This document shows, piece after piece, positions 33,568 to 44,680 of a stretch of DNA of 64,000 nt (position 1 is the stretch's first letter; every line of letters starts with the position of its first letter). A program made the translations under genes and the position numbers. Below the pieces are notes generated by a model. That model searched no databases. It saw only the letters and a list, made by a program, of their open reading frames with translations, and was not told the origin of the DNA. The stretch comes from Microstegium vimineum (lineage: Eukaryota > Streptophyta > Magnoliopsida > Poales > Poaceae), in the NCBI GenBank assembly GCA_022036555.1, contig CM039120.1, positions 28,642,991 through 28,706,990 on the forward strand, written 5' to 3'.

Positions 33568-35317
33568 GGTGAATGAAATTAAATATTGCATAAAACATTC
33601 CTCATGAACGTCCCTACATGTGCATGGAGCATGTCTGATTCTCATATATGACCTATCATATACCTTGGATCATCATACATATATACATACATGCATACAG
33701 GATTGTCGGAGGGAGTAACATTGTTGGAGTTCGGGGAGATAGAAGGAGGAGTCCCCCAGGAGATTTAGGCTTCTGATGTTCCAGAAGGAGGAGAACAAGT
33801 CCTGAAAATTCTTGAGTGCCATAACCACCTGCCCTCTACTTTCGTCAATGGCTAGCCCCGGAGCATTAAACACCCATCTTACTCTATTTCAAGTACCTTA
33901 CTTACAATACTATCACTTTTATGTTCATTAAAGTTAGTAGGAGTTGAATGAAACCATTGGTGCATAATATCTTCCTTGTCCAACAAAGACCCCCGTAGGC
34001 CCAGGAGCGAAACACATGCTTAGTCCTGCTTAGACCGGTAGAGTGGGTGGTCTGCTATCACCCACGATGATAGGTTGATACTGGTCACGATTGGCTATAA
34101 TTGCTATCGTGGAAAATAACCATGTGGAAGCAATAAATTGAGACCGGGCGGACAATGTGTGTGTGAGCCACTTGACTTGGAGGTCTTGTGAGCGGGTTCT
34201 CTCCGCCTGTGTCGTTAGGCACTGGACCGTGGTTGGACATCTGCCGAGATTTAACGCATGCCTCCTTCATAGTTGGTCGAATAACTCGTTTCGACCGCGA
34301 ATCCTAACTCTATAATTCGAGTCGGAATCCCCTCCTACTTGGGTCATGAGGGACTGCGAGCGGAATACTAGACCGTGGGCAAGTATCCTGAATGTCTTGG
34401 CCTAGCACCAAGGGCAGGCACTGCTTGAACGACCTGGCTAGCGTGAATTGCTACTTATGCTTGTACGTGGGGACCCATGACGTAAACCCGAGTTATATTG
34501 AAGGTGACCCACCAAAAAACAACCCGACGGGGGAGACTTGGGTGTGATTGAGGAATAAAACTCTAGCTGGATAGGAATTTGATTAAAATAGCAGTCTCTC
34601 TCCGTCAGTGAGAAACTTGAAAGATCTTCCTCCCATTGTAGAAACTTGAACTCTAATAAGTAACCAAAAGATGGTTATATGGTTTACATGCCAAACATGA
34701 TATGGTTACTATTGTGATGGTTAATCAGTGAATGCTCTAGATCAAGTGCAAATCTAGAATTGTTAAGTTCTACTAATCTTGATGCTAAAAGATGCTTTTA
34801 AATCTTTAAATACTAGAGTAATTTAGTAATGATCTTTTGTGCAAATGTTATGCTATCTCATAAGCTCCACCTAATAAGCCTTGAATAATCCTTGAAGTGT
34901 TGTATGGTTATATATCTTTCTCAGTCGGGTAAGTCTAGTTGAGTACAATCGAGTACTCAGGGTTTCTTAACCCTTGTTGCAGATGGTATGGTCTATTCTG
35001 GTTATTGCCAGGCCTGTCTCTACCTTGCCTATGATGATGAGTGAAGACCATGGGCAATGGTAGCTTCTGACGTCTCTCTTTATTGCTTTTGATGAGAAGC
35101 ATGGCACTGTACTTGGTTTAAATAGTATGCAAATGGGATGTTTCAAAACAAAGACTTTCGCTACTTTTATTTGAACTCGGTGTTGTAATAACACTTAGTT
35201 AAACTCTAATGTAATATTATTTCGTTTTGAACTTATCACTGTGAGCTTGTGCTTACTGAATCATGTACGATCTGGGTTGGAATGAATTGTGGTTTTAAAT
35301 CCTTCGAGGTTTCAAGG
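33568..35317. repeat. Unclassified repeat-like DNA, possibly part of a gypsy LTR
   Basis: No coding domain was recognised. The stretch 34920-35290 (CTTAACCCTTGTTGCAGATG, then TTGTAATAACACTTAGTT and TTATCACTGTGAGCTTGTG) has the look of the transcribed 3' half of a chromovirus-type LTR, but no partner copy or TG...CA pair is in the window to prove it. Confidence 0.35.
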
Positions 35318-36535
35318 ACTGATTCTTTGTCACTTCGGCTCGGTGAATTGCCCACAACTAGTCACAATGAAGCTTGGGTCATCCACAATGAACTCCACCA
35401 GATGATCACCAAGTGAACCTCTGCGAAGCCGTCTAGGTGATGTCGATCACCAAGAGTAACAAGCACTAACTCTCACTTAACTAAGGCTAGTCTAGTGATT
35501 GAATGGATGCACACTTGCTATCTCTAAGCAACTAGTGAGGATCAAGTCATGGAACTGCAATTCACTCTCTCACTAGGGCTCTTGCACTCCTTGTAAACTC
35601 ACAAGGCTTGTTCATCAAATGAAATGGGCAAGAGTAATGCCAAGAGGCTGGTAGAGAAGTATAAATACCCCCAAGCCAACCCCTAGCCGTTAGAGGCAAA
35701 ATCCTCTTTTCTGCATCACTCCGGACACTACTGCAAGGTGGGGTCCGAACAAATGCGCATGCGTCCGGACCCCCTCGGTTCAGCGAACTCAGCACAAAAA
35801 AACACGCAGTCCGGACGCTAATTGCAGTCCGGACGTGTGACTCCAGACAGCGTCCGGATCCATTTTCGCTCTCAAGAACTCTCTGCATAGAGTCCGAATG
35901 CAACTTGCGGTCCAGACTCCACACTTCGAACAGCGTCCGGATCAATTTCTACTCTCGGGAGCTCTCTACATAGGGTCCTAACGCTATGGCGTGTCAGGAC
36001 CCTTCATTGTTCACAGCGTCTGGACGCTCTGACTTGACCGAGCAAACCCTATGGGTCCGGACGCACAACCAATGGTCCGGACCCTAGGTTCCACTAGCGT
36101 CCGGAGCTTCTCTTCGAGCTGGATCAACACACTTCCAACATGGAAGTTATTCTACAAGGTCCAAGGACTATTTCTAAAGCTTCCTAGTGCTAGTTTTCAC
36201 AAGTGTGCATCACACCTAATCACATAGCCTCTCCTAGGTCAAGCTACTAGATAGTACCCCCTTAATAGTACGGTCAAAGGAAAAATAAAGGTGCTAAACT
36301 ACTCTAAGTGTCTCTCAACTCCAATTGACACTTAGACCTAGTCTATGTTTCAACCTTGTCGTTAATCCTTTGAAAACCGAAACGATTTCATTAAGGGGCA
36401 CGAATACCATGATAGCCCAATCAACCATCCATTACCATGACCTAACTTTCTTATTGCCTCTGCAAAACACATGTTAGTCATAGTAATATTGCATTGTTGT
36501 TAATCACCGAAACACTAGGGGCCTAGATGCTTTCA
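35318..36535 (-). repeat. SIRE(-) 3' LTR, truncated
   Basis: On the minus strand it starts TGAAAGCATCTAGGCCCC directly after a polypurine tract and aligns with the plus-oriented SIRE LTR at 53616. Shared blocks include GATTAACAACAAT, TTTGCAGAG, TTCCTTTGACCGTACTAT, TAGCTTGACCTAGGAGAG and GATTCACCGAGCC. Its middle is studded with GTCCGGACGC-type palindromes (35720-36110). A TATTTATAC box lies near 35660-35670. About 370 bp of the LTR end are missing. Confidence 0.75.
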
Positions 36536-36549
36536 ATCTCCCCCTTTTT
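36536..36549 (-). other. Polypurine tract of SIRE(-)
   Basis: AAAAAGGGGGAGAT on the minus strand abuts the LTR start. Confidence 0.75.
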
Positions 36550-36989
36550 GGTGATTGATGACAATATGCCATAGAGTATGATAAGAGAGTTTTATTTGGG
36601 TTTTCAAGTGACTTGGCTTATCTAAGCATGTGTTAGTGAATATGAGAGAATAATACATGCTTAAATAAACCAAGCCACGACATGTACTAAGAATATGAAT
36701 CGAGTGTGAGTACAAGAGATATGCTCAACATATATATATATATATATATCAAAGTAAAGCGCAGAAGCATACCATGAACATAAGAAAGTGACATATCATC
36801 ATATATGAGTGAAATCACAAAAGGTCACAAGCAAGTGTAGCACCACACAAAAGCCAATGCATGGAAAGGGTAAACATGATGCATGAGTACGAGAAGAGTA
36901 AACACATCAAAAGATCTGAATCTCTCTCTCAACTCCCCCTATCACTAGCATACTCGCTCTCTCCCCCTTTGGCGACAAAGAACCAAAAA
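36550..36989 (-). other. SIRE(-) 3' untranslated stretch
   Basis: No gene is seen. It includes a (TA)n run at 36731-36749 and lies between the env-position ORF stop and the polypurine tract. Confidence 0.5.
36731..36749. repeat. (TA)n microsatellite
   Basis: About nine TA units without interruption. Confidence 0.9.
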
Positions 36990-39694
36990 CTAAGCGTCAG
37001 GCGCAGGAGGAGCAACCGGGTCACGAACACGAGCACGGAGGTCGAACTGCTCGTAGTCTAGACTGGAGTCATTGTCACCACTCTGACCCGCTGTGTCTAG
37101 AGCTGCAGAGGGAGAGGGAGCTGTCACAGGAGCAGTAGCCACTGAAGTAGAAGTTGTAGCATCGGCATTGACTCTGTTGGAGCATCTGTCGTCTGTGTCT
37201 CTGGTGCCACGGACTCAGTCTGTGCCGGTGCCTCTGAACTAGGCAAGTCTGGAGCTGGAGCTGACACTGAGGGGGCAACCTCTGACTCACTAGCTGGAGT
37301 CGGGTCTATCTGGATCACTGGAGGAGTAGAGACTAGAGCAGTCGGGTCCGAAGGTGCAAGCTCTGACGAAGCCACTGAGGAGGGGAACGTGCCACCAGTC
37401 TGAGGTACGAGCTCCGTTGAAGACAGCTAGAAGTCACTGGGACTAGCAAGGCCGGTGAGGGCACTGTAACTAGTAGAGAGGTCCCGTGCTAAAGCACCAA
37501 GGCCAGTAGACGCTGCGTAAGGGGTAAACCCTGTAGTGATCGGTGTGAACTACGTCGTCTGCCCAACCGAGTCAAACCACTAACTGACTTGTCTGACCAG
37601 AAACTAGAATGGAGCTGAAGGACACACTCTGATGTCCACCTGAGGACTGTGTAGCTAGAGTGGGAGTCACTGGTCGAGATGGAACTGGAGTAGCCAAACG
37701 ACACACGTAGGGTGGAGTGGAAGCCACCAACGTTGTGTAATACAAGGACAACGGTGTTGGGTGTTGGACGTAGTAGGGAACGCCAGGCGGAGGTGGCTGA
37801 GGTGAGAGCCCTGGGCGCTGTCCAAGCTGAGGCAGAGCTAACGGACCCGCAAACTGCCCAAACTGAGGACATGGTGGTGGACCAAGATGAAACTATGGCG
37901 GCCTCTGAAGGTACGGAGGAGGAGGAGCTCCAGTGTGCTAAAGAATGTGACCCATGAAGTGCAGAGTCTGAGCCTGGGAGGTAAGAAGCTGGTGCTGGAA
38001 TTGATCCTATCGAGCCTAGACCTGAGAGATCATCGCGACCATCAAACTCTGGGACGCCTCGAGCCTGTTCAAGATCCAAAAAAGAGCTGGGTCGAATGGA
38101 GCTGGTGGAGGAGATGTGCTGGAAGGTCCGGCCTCTGCGTCGTGAGCTACTGCTGGACGGGATGGAAACGGACGGTAATCCTCGTCATCACTGTCAGAGG
38201 GGATTGGCTTAGTGCCTTGATCCAAGTCCTCCTGGCAGTCTAAGTCAGCAAGCTCTGCCTGTGCCACTACACGGATCACCTCGTCCTAGGCATCCACATC
38301 GGCCATCTCCCTGGCCGGTACACCACGACGAATCCCCCTGAGTACTCTGCTGCCACAGCGACCATCTATTACTGCACTCATCTTGTAGATCGGAAACACG
38401 GACGGTGAGTGGTCAAGCTCTCTAGCAATCCTAGGCACACTGAGTCAGAGAGAAAGTACCAACAGCAAACAGATCTAGTGACCGTTGGGGAGCTGTCGCC
38501 ATGAAACAATATCATCTGCTATGGTGTCCTCCATCTCACACACAATAAAGTCTGCAATATCGAATGGTGTCTTCCACATTATCGCTGCCAAGAGGTACTG
38601 CTGGAGGTTCGTGAGCGCGTCACGGTAATCGGTGCGAGGTAGAAGAGGGCGCCTCAACACGTCGTTAAGGAGACGAACGTGAGAGTGCAACTCGGTAGGG
38701 GTCCTTCTAGCACCGGGACCGAATGGAGGACGAAAGCAAGGAGTGACAAGGTTCGTGTCTGGTGTAGTACCTCTAACTGCTCTGCGGGGGGGATCACATA
38801 CCCCAAAACACTGCTCGTGGAGCCTGAGGGGAGCCTCTGTCAGGTGGAAACGAGCTCTGAAGTCTGTCAAGTAGGTCATGTGGCGCTCTCCTCTGAAGGT
38901 GTACTGAAAGAAAGCATGGTCCGGGTCTATCCAAAGTGAAGCGTAGAACTCCCAGGCCCAGTGCTCGACGTATGTCCCCAAGCGGCCTAGGAGGTCCGTC
39001 AGCCCGGGAAGGTACGTGAGTAGAGGTCGAAGCACCTCTCCACCAGTAGTCAGGATGTGCTCAATAGGGCACACATGGGGGGGTTGCAGCTGAATCCTCA
39101 TCGTACGAGCTGCGTCGTAGAAGTCCTCATGGCGAGGGTGCCACCAACCTGGAGAAGTGTCAGGGTGTCGCTGTACTGGACACCACTCATCAAGGTCAAC
39201 AAACCGAAGCTCCCACACCTACTGAGTAGTATCCAAACTGAGGTCGACGTGAGTGGGCATCACTGGGGGGCCAGTAAGACATAGTGGTGGAGGTGCTGGT
39301 TGGGGTACTCTGTCTCCGCGGCGAGGAGCAACCTCGACACGAGTGCGGGTCTAAGCGGAGGAGTCTGTTGAGCTGGCTCTGCGGCCTCTACTGCCTCTGC
39401 TGCCTGAGTAGCCTCAATTGTTGCTGCCGGTGCCTGAGGAGACTGAGTCGGCTGAGCTCTAGCTGAAGGAGTACGAGTGCGAGTGCGGGTGCAAATACAA
39501 AGCCCATCACGACTCTCTTCTCGGTCAGCGGCCTCGGCTGCTGCTATCGTTGCCAGAGCGTCTCTGTCAAGAAGCTTCCACTTCTTGCTGGGAGACTTCG
39601 CCTTGGCCTTCCCCTTCTCCTGAGCGGTGGAAGGGCGAGGACGAGGTGGGTCGTCGTCACAGGGACCACCTCCAAAGTTCTTCACCCGAGCCAT
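36990..39694 (-). pseudogene. SIRE(-) env-position ORF, broken
   Basis: ATG 39694 starts MARVKNFGGG; the stop is TAG 36990-36992, giving about 900 codons. An N-terminal basic/Ala/Pro-rich stretch is followed, after a frameshift near 39265, by a conserved domain (38475-39218: FVDLDEWCPVQRHPDTSPGW, FYASLWIDPDH, YTFRGERHMTYL, PFDIADFIVCEMED). The same domain occurs in SIRE(+) at 63250-63960. The C-terminal third (38279-37000) is P/Q/S-rich and carries several stops. SIRE-type elements carry such an ORF in the position of a retroviral env, but I see no signal peptide, furin-like site or membrane anchor that would support an envelope function. Confidence 0.65.
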
Positions 39695-40157
39695 ACTGAT
39701 CAATCAATCACACAAGCTGAAAGAGGCCCGAGATGCCACTACCACTGAATATCGATTGTGAAAACCCCGCTGTCAGTCAAAGCACTGTCTCTGACAATAG
39801 AAAACCACTGAGAAATGCTGCAAGAGTCCCGTATGCCACTGTCAATCTCGTGAGGCTTTGCCTCAATCCATACTCGCAGGCTTTGCCCCGAATTCTCTAC
39901 CACAAACTGACCAACCCTACTACCACAAGATAGAATAGAAAGAATATATAAGCAATGTATACAGTCCAGGGGTGCGAAAAATCTATCGGAAGCAAGCATA
40001 TGAGGTAAGTATAGAATGAAAATGCTAGCTACCTGAGGTAAGAAGCGCGTCGATTCAATACAAGTCGGCCATGGACAGAGGACACCATGAAGATCGAATC
40101 GAATGTCGACTGAAACGCACGAACGACGACTTGACGATGAAACCCTAGGGAGGGTAG
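39695..40157 (-). other. SIRE(-) leader before the env-position ORF
   Basis: It aligns in patches with 62130-62824 of SIRE(+), including CTTCGATGT-like and GAGGCAAAGCCTC blocks and the shared GATCAGTATG at the start codon. The region between RT and this ORF is non-coding in both copies. Confidence 0.55.
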
Positions 40158-40162
40158 GCAGA
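40158..40162. other. Target-site duplication GCAGA, left copy of element D
   Basis: GCAGA directly precedes the left LTR and recurs at 53571-53575 directly after the last LTR piece. Five bp is the normal duplication length for gypsy integrases. Confidence 0.8.
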
Positions 40163-40592
40163 TAATGACGCCGTTTTTCCGCACGTGTCAAATGAGCTAA
40201 GACTTGTATTGATCGGCAGCCGTTTTCCATCGGCATCGGGAAGTCATAGGTCAGTATTACCGATGAAGGTAAAAGCTGTGAAAAGGATAAGTTTGTTGCC
40301 AATGGAAGCTGGATAATTCTTGTCGATAAGGGTTAATTGGTGAAGTCAAGTCACCAGAACTGCAAAGTTGCCGACGCCGATTGCCGATGAGGAGATGTTG
40401 CCGATGCCGATTGCCAATGAGGAGATGATGCCAATAGGCATGGAGTGCCAATGGGTACAGGATGATGTGGCGGTTGACGTCAACAGAAGATTGCCGGTGG
40501 CGAAAGAAGGAAGTCGCGGATTGAAGGAATCTGCCGATGGAAAGTTTTCATCGAAGGAAGAGACATAAGGAAACTGGTGATTTTATACCAGC

Positions 40593-40742
40593 ATTGTTAT
40601 AGTAGTTTGAGTCCGACTCTTGCACGAGTCGTTTGTTTCCTTTAAAATAGGGGTGTCTGTTTAGGAAAATAATATTGTTATTTGGGTCCGGCTCCTGCGC
40701 GAGTCAGTTATTTCCTTAAAGTTAGGAGTTTTTGTTTAGGGA
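40593..40742 (+). promoter_or_regulatory. Tandem repeat upstream of the element D TATA box
   Basis: Two units of about 70-75 bp each run TGTTAT...GGTCCG/AGTCCG-CTC-TGC-CGAGTC...TTTCCTT...TGTTTAGG. Each holds a GACTC/GAGTC inverted pair. Repeated units in U3 commonly act as transcription-factor arrays in plant retrotransposons; the binding factor here is unknown. The unit is present in both LTRs. Confidence 0.5.
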
Positions 40743-40782
40743 AGGTACGAGTCGTGTCTCTGTACAACTCTCCATGCGGGAG

Positions 40783-40790
40783 TATAAATA
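40783..40790 (+). promoter_or_regulatory. TATA box of element D 5' LTR
   Basis: TATAAATA in a GGGAGTATAAATATG context, repeated at 52461-52468 in the 3' LTR. Confidence 0.65.
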
Positions 40791-41206
40791 TGTGCCCAAG
40801 GGCCACGTGAAAAAGAGAATCAATCTATCAAAAACAAATCTATTACTTTTTATTCTACCTTTACTGCAATTTATCCTTTTTGCATTAGTCTTAGTTTATT
40901 TACGAGTTCTTCAAGCTTCGACGGGCTGCATCTCCTTGATCTCCGTCAAACCCTTGCAAGTTTCGCGTGGGAGTAACCTGAGCCTTGACATCCGGGCGCA
41001 TCGCTGTTGTCTCGTTCAGCTCTGCTCTAGTTATCCTGATCAAGTCTGAGTTTTGGCATCCGGGCGTATCATCGTTGTCCTATTCAGATTTTGTTCTAGT
41101 TATCGTCCTTGTCGATTAACTGGTCAAATCGACTGGCACACCTTGGATATCGAATTTGGGTAATAGCCCGAGGTGTTCGCAGATCCTGACGCTTTTTGTG
41201 TCAACA

Positions 41207-41249
41207 CCTCTTTTGGCACACCCGGTGGGACGAAATATTTACATCTATC
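41207..41249 (+). other. Primer-binding region of element D
   Basis: TGGCACACCCGGTGGGAC (41214 onward) follows the LTR by seven bases. It is exactly repeated after the 3' LTR at 52892, which is unexpected. The primer tRNA was not assigned. Confidence 0.45.
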
Positions 41250-44200
41250 ATGGGTTACAACTCCGATGTTAACCAAAGGAACATCATCGAAGTCCCCAAG
41301 GCCAATCTGAAAGATAATCAAAGGCTGGCTATGGAGCGGGCTATGGAGGAATACAAACAGTTGTATCTCAAATCCTTCAGCCTAAGCAGGAGCGACGAAG
41401 CCATCCAGAAGCAAGATCCGCCGTTGCCACGGCAGGTCACGTATGATGCCAATCCTGGTAAGTTACAAGAGATGGTTAATTTAACTTTAAATCAAGCATT
41501 AATTAGCCACTCCAGCTTGTTGTCCAATAATGTCTATAATGCTGTTATGCAATCATTCAAAGAAGGACATGCACCTCAATATGTTGGTCCAACATATCAC
41601 CAACCTGGATCGGCATCTATAAACCCATCGGCAGCCCCAATGGCGTCTTCCACTCCCGTGGATCCGTCTGCCGATGTGGCTACACCGCCAAGACCAAGTC
41701 CTGAAAGCTTTATCAAGCTTAGTGCAGATCTGGTGGCGTCGGCAATATCAGGACCTTCTGTCCAAAATCATCCAGCGCCTGCCAACTGGTGGGGTTACGG
41801 TGTGCCTTCAAATCCATCCGCTGGTTCTAATCTGGTGCAGGGGGATAGCTCAGCTTGGAAGGGCTCCGTGGCATCGGCAATGCAATCATAGCCGGTGATC
41901 CCTACGATGCATTACTCTACGTCTTCTCGAACTGTACAAGTGCCATCAGAAGATTTCCAGATGGTGATTCCTAGAGTACCCCTGATACCACCATCGGCGA
42001 ATTCTGTGCCGATGCAACACAATATAGCAACTGGAAGTCAACCTGTGGTTGTAAATCCTCAAGCCAGAGTGCTAGCACATCAAGGTAACCAATTTGTTGA
42101 TTACTCTAAGGTGCAGGAGCAGCAGGTGCCAGTTAGCTATCAGCCATCGGTAAGTCATATGCCGATGATTTATAATCCTGGATGGACTAATCAGCCGCCA
42201 GTTCAACAGCCTGATATGACAATGTATCATTATGGAAGTCCAGCAAACGCTCAAAGTGGACCATCGGTACAGCAACCGATGAATATGATGACTCAATCTA
42301 ATCCAGTAAGTGTGCAAAATTATCCATCGGTAAGTCAGCCGATGCATAACGTCCAGATGACTAGTGTTGCGCTCGTGATGACTACTCCGAACCATCTTCT
42401 ACCAAGACCTGAAGAGGCGCATCAGCCGGCTCCACCAGTCAACAACCAGCCAATGAGTCGGCAGGAGCAGGATGCATATTGGACCGATAAGATTGCCGAA
42501 GTAATGAAAGAACAATTCGACATTAAACCCAAGGTTAACACATATTCTTATCGGACACCATATCCTCCTGCATATGACTTAATTCCTCTCCCAAATCGGT
42601 ACAAGGTACCAGATTTTACTAAGTTCTCTGGCCAAGATGATAATCAACGATGGAGCACATCAACCGCTTCATTATTCAGTGTGGAGAAGCTGCCAGCAGA
42701 GAGGAACTCAGGGTGAGGCTGTTCTCATCATCATTGTCTGGATCGGCATTCACATGGTTTATATCATTGCCTCCAAACTCTGTAATCACATGGGCCAATC
42801 TAGAAAGGCAATTTCATAAATACTTCTTCGCTGGTATACATGAGAAGAAGCTTATCGATTTGGTTAAATTGAGACAACACAATGACGAATCAGTAGAGAA
42901 CTTTGTTCAGAGGCTGCGAGACGTGAAGAATAAGTGCTACAGCCTGGTACTTGATGATCGGCAACTAGCAGATTTGGCTTTCCAAGGACTATTGCCGCAT
43001 ATCAAAGATAAGTATGCGTCGCAAGAATTTGAAAGTTTAAGTCATCTGGTGCAAAGGATTGCCGATCAAGATATCAAAACCTTTGAACTCAGGAAGACTT
43101 GGAATAAGAAGGTGACCTTCATCGGGCAAGAAGAAGATTCTGGGTCAGATGAAGAGCTAAGCATCGGTGCAGCCGAATGGGTGAAGGATAAGAAATCTAT
43201 GTCTTGTCCATTTGGCCAGAAGGAAGCTGAAAGGTTCACCTTCGATATTACCAAGGCCAATAGGATGTTTGACTTGTTACTTCAAGAATGGCGAATCAAG
43301 TTGGCGCCTAACCAAGTAATTCCATCGGCCGAAGAGCTCAGAAAGATTAGATACTGCAAGTGGCACAATGCGACTTCGCACAGTACCAATGACTGCAAAG
43401 TATTCAGGCAGCAGTTGCAGTCAGAAATTGAATCTGGATGGATTAAATTTGAAAATTCTAAAGTCTAGAAACCGATAAAGATTGATCAGCACCCATTTCC
43501 AAATAATATGGTGGAAACCAGTGGAAAAACCAAAGTGCTGACATCGGAAGCTGCTAGGAAGAACGCATCGGTAGATCCTAACCATCAAGTAGCTGAGCGC
43601 GACAAGAGGAAGTTTTGCCGATGACAGAAAGGGTAAGAAGATTGCCAATGAGGGTAGCAATGCCAAGAGGGCTCTCGGTGTTATAATCATGCATAAGCAG
43701 CCAAGGCAAGAGTATTGGCAATCACGTGAAGAGCGATATCGGCAGGAAGAAGAAGAGCACCAAGAATGGCTTCGACATAAGGACCACTGGAAGTGTCCCT
43801 TCTTCGTTCACTGCTGGGAAGAAGGCATCAAGCTACCTATTGCCGATAATTGTCCTAAATGCAATGGATATTACACTCCCAATCGGTCAGGTAAGAAACC
43901 TTGTTTTGATGATCGAGCATCCAGATACGCCAGGCCGCTCAGAGAGAAGAAATCGGCACATGACCGACTGGGGGGCAAGCTCAGCGTGCATAGCAAGCTT
44001 GGCGGGCGTATTGATCAAGGGGAGCTTGAGGAAAGGGCCAATGCAAGAGTACCTGATGAAGAGATATTCTCCAGATATCCAAACATCAGGAGTGGTGCCG
44101 ATGCAAGCAATGAGAAGCAGCACCAACCTGTTTGGAAAACCAAGCTTCCCCAATGGTGCCCTAAAGGTCTAACAAAGACTCAAAAAAGAAGAATTCAGTG

Positions 44201-44680
44201 CGAACGCCGAAATGACTTGCATAACAGTGAGACTCCTTCAAAGGAAAAGCAGTGGAGGCCAAAACGTAAGGATAGGGATCCATCGGCAGAAATCAATATG
44301 GTTGTCATATTGCCGATGGAGTTCATGGCGCTGTCAGCGGTGATGAGGAAACTGCTGAAATGGCACAATTGGTGTTAGATCCGATGGTGGCTGTCTTTGA
44401 GAAGCCTGCCGATGATGAAAGACAGCACCTGAGGGCCCTGTTTGTTAAGGGCAAAGTGGATGGATAGCCCATGACAAAAATGCTGGTAGATGGTGGGGCA
44501 TCAATAAATATAATGCCGTACGTCATGTTCAGGAAGCTTGGAAAAGGCGACCAAGACTTAGTCAAGACGGACATGAAGCTCAAAGACTTTGAAGGCAATG
44601 TGTCGCCAGTTATGGGGGCCGTATGTGTTGAGTTAACCATCGGCAGCAAAACTTTGCCGACAACATTTTTTTGTGATTAG
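41250..44680 (+). pseudogene. Element D gag and protease, with several lesions
   Basis: ATG 41250 starts a long P/Q/S-rich N-terminal region. A TAG at 41889 interrupts it but the same frame goes on to 42640, where a frameshift leads into the gag core (42650-43468): RFIIQCGEAASREELRVRLF, SGSAFTWFISLPPNSV, FHKYFFAGIHEKKLIDLVKL. A C/H-rich segment (WKCPFFVHCWEEGIKLPIAD, then CPKCNGY) at 43780-43870 resembles the zinc region of Tat gags. The protease motif MLVDGGASINIMPY is at 44480. Further breaks lie near 43466, 43618, 44345, 44465 and 44675. Confidence 0.8.

Larger units (their letters stand above)
35318..40162 (-). mobile_element. SIRE/Maximus-type Copia element, 3' part, minus strand
   Basis: It contains the env-position ORF, polypurine tract and truncated 3' LTR, in the order known for SIRE-type Copia elements. 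Gag and pol are not in the window. It is cut at 40162 by insertion of element D; a 40-bp continuation reappears at 53576-53615 before the second SIRE element begins. Confidence 0.7.
40163..41206 (+). repeat. Element D 5' LTR (1,044 bp)
   Basis: It ends TTTGTGTCAACA. The start is decayed (TAATGACGCC where the 3' copy has TGTTGACACC). A TATAAATA box lies at 40783-40790. Upstream of it lies an imperfect tandem repeat (40593-40742) with GAGTC/GACTC motifs. All other sequence is identical to the 3' LTR except two substitutions near the start. Confidence 0.9.

Noticed and set aside
35700..36120. CRISPR-like array from regularly recurring GTCCGGACGC units
   Set aside because: Spacing is irregular, the units are degenerate palindromes inside a plant LTR, and the context is eukaryotic.
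36990..39694. A true viral envelope gene in SIRE(-)
   Set aside because: No signal peptide, cleavage site, fusion peptide or membrane anchor is visible; only the position resembles env.
40368..41049. Open frames inside the element D LTR, identical at 52046-52727
   Set aside because: Their identity reflects LTR identity after one reverse-transcription event, not coding constraint; they overlap the promoter and no domain is seen.
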